In this document: positions 60,901-64,000 of the stretch, in pieces | Position numbering within the stretch: position 1 is the first letter of the stretch | Layout of the letters: every line of letters starts with the position of its first letter | Notes under the pieces: generated by a model | The model's database searches: none | The model's input: the letters and a program-made list of their open reading frames with translations, nothing else | Told to the model about the DNA's origin: nothing | Origin: Phoronis australis | Taxonomy: Eukaryota; Phoronida; Phoronidae | Direction of reading: 5' to 3' | Length of the DNA: 64,000 nt | Assembly (NCBI GenBank): GCA_002633005.1 | Contig: NMRA01000068.1 | Span: 1,009,092-1,073,091 of the forward strand | Position numbers and translations under genes: made by a program

Positions 60901-63061
60901 CATTATCTACCTAGTTCTTTGATGGATTTTCATGAAATTTCTATGAGTGTGTTTTTAATTAGGAGAGCACAATTGATGTGGATTTTGGGTCAAGTCTGAT
61001 TACTGCTTATAGTCCCTTAGTGGATGTCACGTTTTCCTGCGAAGTTGTCTTGAACATTATTGTATGGGTAGTTATTGCAGGTTTGTTTTGCTGGACAAAG
61101 ATTTTTATAGACACACTGTGAAACTCAGACTAACTGGCATTTCTGACAGTCATGCAATATTGACAAGAGGGGATGTAGAATCTCCTGAGAATGTTGCATG
61201 CAAGACAACCATGTGAAAAGCTATTACAAGCATGTACTTCATTTGTAATGCAGGACAAGTTTTCGCAAAGACGTGTGATCTCGATTTTAGCGAGTTTCTT
61301 TAGTCTCTAGAATGCTTTCCTGGCACGAACGAAAATTGTCAGGGGGACTCAGATGAATTGAAACTTTGTCTACCCCCAATCTCCATTAACACATCAACCT
61401 GTCATCATGATACTGGATATTATTGAGGTCCACATGCCCTGTTTATTGTAAAAAATACAGGTCTCAATTGTCGTTTTCATGTTTGGTTAAACTGAAACGC
61501 AGTTAGTGTCAGGCCCACCATTAGTCATGTAACATACAAAATCGCTCTTGAAAATTGTGACCCATGGGTCCTGTAGGTTGACCCATATATTTGAGTCCCC
61601 GTGAGTCAATTGATCCATATATTTTAGTCCCTGTGGGTCAGCTGACCCATGACAATGTTTTTTTAAAAATGATCCTTAAGGCTATCGATAATAAATATTG
61701 TGTTGATTACGTTTCAGGCGACTCAGTGACATTGTGTGGCGTGCTCTGCCCCAGGCTGAACGTGATGAGTAAGTGAAAACAATATTGAGTAAGAAATGTC
61801 ACTGTCATTGATTTCCATGTTTAGGTCATCGGTGGCAATAAAATTTACATTTCATTTAACATTTCAAACTAAAGACATTTTTCCATTAGAGTGAACCACT
61901 GCTTAAACCATCCATTTTGTGACACTCATTTTTTTACTACAGTCTTTCTTAAAATCTTTTTTTCATTGTAAGATTACTAGTCATTAGATGTACTCTGAAT
62001 TATTGAGAAATGGCTTTCTGAACACTAAAGGATTGTTTGGATTTTGACGTGCATTAATTTTGTTCATTTTTTGGAAATGAGATGCAGAAACAGGCGTGCT
62101 CACACTTTGATTAGCTTGTTAAACACAGAACAACGTCCTATATCTCTGAGCAAGTAGTACTTAAATTCTGGAAGTAAATATCAAGTTTACAAAAATCGCA
62201 TCACATGAACATAAATTTCACATTTTCTGCACGTTTTTGTGGTCCTTTAATCGACATAATCATAGTATGTCAGTAGATTTTAATTTATTTTTAAGTTCCA
62301 ACTCTCCATTTTGAACCACGTGTCTTACACTTCAAGTGTTTCAATAATGCGGTCCTGCTGTGGCTGCATCAGCTTCTCCCAGTTTTAATTGTCAATTGTT
62401 GATTAATTTTGCAAGCATGCCATGTGTACTTGAACATAAGACAATACTTTTGTTCACAACATGTTTCTTGTTCGTCAGGTTCCATAACACATGGTCATGT
62501 GTACTTGATCATACCACAATACTCCTGTTCATCAGGTTCAATGTCAGTTATGCGTTTTTGAAAATAACACAATACTCTTGTTCATCAGATTCAGCGACAG
62601 ATGGTCATTCATACTTGAATATAACACAATACTCTTGTTCATAAGATTCAGCGACAGTCATGCGTACTTGAATATAACACAATACTCTTGTTCATCAGAT
62701 TCAATGACAAACAGTCATTCATACTTGAACATAACACTGACAATTGTTCATCAGATTCAACGACAAACAGTCATGCGCACTTGAACATAATACAATACTC
62801 TTGTTCATTAGGTTCAATGACAAGCCAGATTTCGAGGAGAATAAACTGAAACTGATGCAGGCATTGGATCGGTGTGGATGGCCTGTCAAAGAGGGCGACA
62901 TTGATCTTCTGGAAAGAGAAATACAGAAAGCAGAGAAATACTTGCAGCAATCACAGGACCTGAGGAAAGCGTCAAAATTGAAGTCGCCTAAGGAAGAAGA
63001 CGCAGAGTTTGATGATGCCGCTAGCCTTCTGTCTGAGGTCACACTAAGTAATAAATATGAG
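42981..63061 (+). CDS. VWA3A/VWA3B-like protein, 19 exons, continues past the window
   Basis: Exons: 42981-43053, 47976-48209, 48573-48664, 48855-49105, 49448-49607, 50002-50171, 50674-50909, 51347-51555, 52012-52166, 52918-53056, 53758-54171, 55523-55656, 55967-56229, 56808-56939, 58183-58237, 59072-59228, 59743-59864, 61718-61768, 62812-63061. All GT-AG with matching phases; 1099 codons so far. Features: WLxxxGLxxxxL motifs at about 72 (EKWLQNYGLRRNRL), 430 (KEWLSRNGLVAKKL) and 912 (RQWLSKHGLSAKRL); a degenerate VWA domain (about 165-345); a second VWA (540-720) with a full metal site (DTSQS, GSTNT, TDGRPD); a basic Pro-rich segment (775-840); a charged coiled-coil-like end. Domain order matches vertebrate VWA3A/B, of similar size (about 1180-1290 aa). 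Human VWA3B is linked to recessive cerebellar ataxia; the biochemical role is unclear. Confidence 0.9.
43054..46469. other. Intron 1 of the VWA3-like gene, first part
   Basis: No exon is needed here: exon 1 (phase 1) joins directly to 47976. A frame at 45429-45680 was considered as an exon and rejected. Otherwise AT-rich unique sequence. Confidence 0.6.
46470..46905 (-). repeat. 30-bp minisatellite, about 14 copies, intron 1 of the VWA3-like gene
   Basis: Unit like GGAGAACCTTCTTGGGAGAG then GATATGGGAT. Because the unit is 30 bp, several frames on both strands stay open (minus-strand decapeptide repeats of the type EGSPSHILSQ). An N at 46909 lies at its end, so copy number is uncertain. Confidence 0.9.
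47345..47965 (+). repeat. 24-bp minisatellite with higher-order repeat before exon 2
   Basis: Unit like CATCAACTGTAGTACAGTAC then TTGT. The core GTAGTACAGTAC is near-palindromic. A block including CTAGCCAGAGGTACTTATTA recurs every ~190 bp (about 47.40, 47.59 and 47.79 kb), giving a higher-order period. The array ends about 10 bases upstream of the exon 2 acceptor at 47975. Confidence 0.9.
48855..50171 (+). CDS. Exons 4-6: degenerate VWA domain of the VWA3-like gene
   Basis: Starts with FGVIEEHCITIVLDIRNLSP and includes LIRSGEDMVMYQPEAVP, IESIYLFTEGSSSEG and IPVHVVSYNCSD, the alternating strands of a VWA fold. The metal-site DxSxS is replaced by DIRNL and the conserved TDG by TEG, so metal-dependent ligand binding is unlikely here. 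Confidence 0.8.
50905..51170 (+). repeat. G-rich degenerate repeat starting at the exon 7 donor
   Basis: Units of about 25-30 bp like GGGGTGGGATATGGTGGGTA followed by CATTGTG. The first unit contains the exon 7 donor (TATG|GTGGGT at 50909/50910). Confidence 0.8.
51556..51795 (+). repeat. About 57-bp tandem repeat starting at the exon 8 donor
   Basis: About four units with TTACACCTGACATCTCATGT, CGTAGACCACTGTCATGTG and TCACAGACCATCTTT. The first unit follows GTAAG of the exon 8 donor directly. Confidence 0.85.
52485..52700 (+). repeat. Degenerate repeat, about 60-bp unit, intron 9
   Basis: Blocks of AGAATATCTAGCCTAACTAT, TTCTACTTACTAAGAGTCTG repeated about four times with divergence. Confidence 0.75.
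52918..54171 (+). CDS. Exons 10-11: second VWA domain with intact MIDAS
   Basis: FGTVLEDQVYFLIDTSQSMA carries the DxSxS motif, QGSTNTMSALRFAL the Thr, and YLLTDGRPD the Asp of a metal-ion-dependent adhesion site. PIHTIAFNCADKEAN and LARDTGGRYHYF complete the fold. Exon 11 is the longest in the gene (414 bp). Confidence 0.88.
54755..55015 (+). repeat. About 72-bp tandem repeat, four copies, intron 11
   Basis: Unit contains CCATGTATTTCTCTTGTCAT, then CATCATGACCC, and CCTTATTAAAGACCAACAG. An earlier partial copy begins near 54.7 kb. Confidence 0.9.
55967..56229 (+). CDS. Exon 13: basic proline-rich segment of the VWA3-like gene
   Basis: Encodes repeated Arg-Pro-Ser blocks such as SRPKPPSRPRSATGHRPS, then PRPSSATGYRPAPHASHRS and PRPQSARD. 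It is GC-rich compared with its introns, predicted disordered and strongly basic, and could bind acidic partners such as microtubules (inference). Confidence 0.85.
56590..56730 (+). repeat. 34-bp tandem repeat, four copies, intron 13
   Basis: Unit GTGTTTACAGACCGCAGCAC then TGGTAGATCTTATT, nearly perfect. Confidence 0.9.
58231..58306 (+). repeat. 20-bp tandem repeat spanning the exon 15 donor
   Basis: AGGGGAGGTAAGTGTTAGCC repeats with an exact 20-bp period at 58231, 58251, 58271 and 58291. The first unit carries the exon 15 donor GGGGAG|GTAAGT (58237/58238). The fourth unit also has a potential GT donor. Confidence 0.85.
60050..60900 (-). repeat. Dispersed repeat family, copies in intron 17 of the VWA3-like gene
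   Basis: Three direct blocks share GCCATTTTGGTCTCAA, TGGGAAGAAAAAAGTTTC, AATGATATCTG, and end in CTGCTG-GCATCCTCTAGTGGC. The minus strand of the last motif, GCCACTAGAGGATGCCACAG, matches the family at 30.3-32.0 kb. No coding capacity. Confidence 0.5.
62430..62830 (+). repeat. About 55-bp minisatellite ending across the exon 19 acceptor
   Basis: Seven units of ACTTGAACATAACACAATAC, TCTTGTTCATCAG and ATTCAATGACAAACAGTCAT. The final unit runs into exon 19: TTGTTCATTAG|GTTCAATGACAAGCC at 62811/62812. Each unit therefore carries an AG acceptor-like site. Confidence 0.9.
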
Positions 63062-63300
63062 GTCAGTGGATCTGCTTAGCTCGTCCCTTTTTAACAATGT
63101 CGGTGGATAGGCTGATACTCCATCATATTGAGGTTTATGGATGGGTTTAGTCTGTCTCTCTATAAATGAGGTCAGTGGATAGGCTATGGTCCTCTCTCTC
63201 TTTAAAAGGGGCAGTAGGTGGGATTATGCCCTCCTTTTATTTGGGGTCAGTGAATATCCTAACCCCATCTCTCCTTTGTATGGGGTCAGTTGGTACTTAC
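63062..63300 (+). repeat. Degenerate repeat starting at the exon 19 donor
   Basis: The donor context ATATGAG|GTCAGTGGATCTGCTT recurs as AAATGAGGTCAGTGGATAGG (near 63165) and GGGGTCAGTGAATATCC, GGGGTCAGTTGG further on, with diverged sequence between. Confidence 0.65.
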
Positions 63301-64000
63301 GCTTTAATATCCCGTCCCTTTAACTGAATGTTTGGTTAACATGGACAGATTTTGCCCTTTTGTGAACTCTGCCTGGCAATGCTACTATAGGTAAACAACA
63401 AACTGCAATCTGCTGGTCATCTTATCTAGAATAAGTTTGATTACATTGATGGCAGCATGCATGCGCATTCTAGGTAACTTGAACAAAAATTATTTTTATG
63501 AAAATTTTGGTTAGTGATGAAATTAATCGAAATTGTTCAATGTTAAAATATTAAGTTTCCAATGTTAATCTGTCTCAATATTTGAGAGTTTTTATATATT
63601 TATTTTTGAAAACATTCTAAAATCTTTAAAATTTCTATGTTAATAAATGCGTACCATTGATGTGTTTTTATTCCCTGAAACTTCCATGTTGTGATTGTTT
63701 ATTGTGAGTCCTAAATTTGTTGATTTCCTTGCTCGCTCTTGTGCTACTTTCCTAGACCTGGTTGTGGCTCTTAAAATTTCCAGGCTTTCAAACACACAGT
63801 CAGTGACATCGACAGTTATTAAATACTGTTGCTGGTTCAACTATAAAATAATTAAGCCAAGTTTTCACAAATGACATTGCCATAGTTATCATGCTCTAAA
63901 CTTAGTTAGTAGTCTCACATGATAGTTCCTGGTGTGAATACACTACTGGTGTGTGCTGGTCTAACATCACTGCTTACCCGAGTGTTGCCATACCATAAGC
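63301..64000 (+). other. Intron after exon 19, no further exon seen
   Basis: AT-rich sequence without a recognisable exon. The VWA3-like gene is expected to continue to the right because exon 19 ends with a phase-0 donor and not a stop in this model; an unspliced read-through stops at 63077-63079. Confidence 0.5.

Overview
This is an AT-rich eukaryotic window. Several genes are split by GT-AG introns, minisatellites are very common, and four or more kinds of transposon remnant are present. The gene families (kelch-like BTB protein, DHHC palmitoyltransferase, VWA3-type protein, large C2H2 zinc-finger protein, THAP transposase relics) point to an animal, most likely an invertebrate. The sequence alone does not fix the phylum. 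Runs of N at 16024, 35755-35769 and 46909 mark assembly gaps.

Layout: (1) 636-802, the last coding exon of an unrecognised plus-strand gene. (2) 7770-15079, minus strand, a two-exon zinc-finger gene of about 1535 residues. Its first exon (14876-15079) joins in phase to the long exon 7770-12173. (3) 12.5-16.8 kb, a cluster of non-autonomous elements with long terminal inverted repeats and 9-bp target duplications (Mutator-like), in the intron and 5' flank of the zinc-finger gene. (4) 19924-21260, a decayed THAP/Kolobok-type transposon with TTAA target sites, abutting a TTAA-flanked MITE. (5) 22426-25637, plus strand, a kelch-like BTB-BACK-kelch gene of 590 residues in two coding exons. (6) 31021-41959, minus strand, a DHHC palmitoyltransferase of the ZDHHC2/15/20 group in at least ten exons; two Penelope-like GIY-YIG fragments lie in its introns. 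(7) 42981 to beyond 63061, plus strand, a VWA3A/VWA3B-like gene with 19 exons in the window, running off the right end. Genes 6 and 7 are head to head across about 1 kb.

The genes do not form an obvious pathway. The kelch protein is probably a cullin-3 substrate adaptor, the DHHC enzyme a membrane S-acyltransferase, the VWA3 protein a candidate cilium-related scaffold, and the zinc-finger protein a nuclear DNA-binding factor.

The most unusual signals are: a repeated atypical zinc-finger module (Asp-Pro-x-Lys lead-in followed by a Cys-Gly-Trp-x-Phe finger) in the zinc-finger gene; tandem repeats that repeatedly start or end at splice junctions; a duplicated 3' splice site in the DHHC gene whose upstream copy would create a stop codon; and a Kolobok-like element whose inverted repeats each carry the start of a THAP domain.
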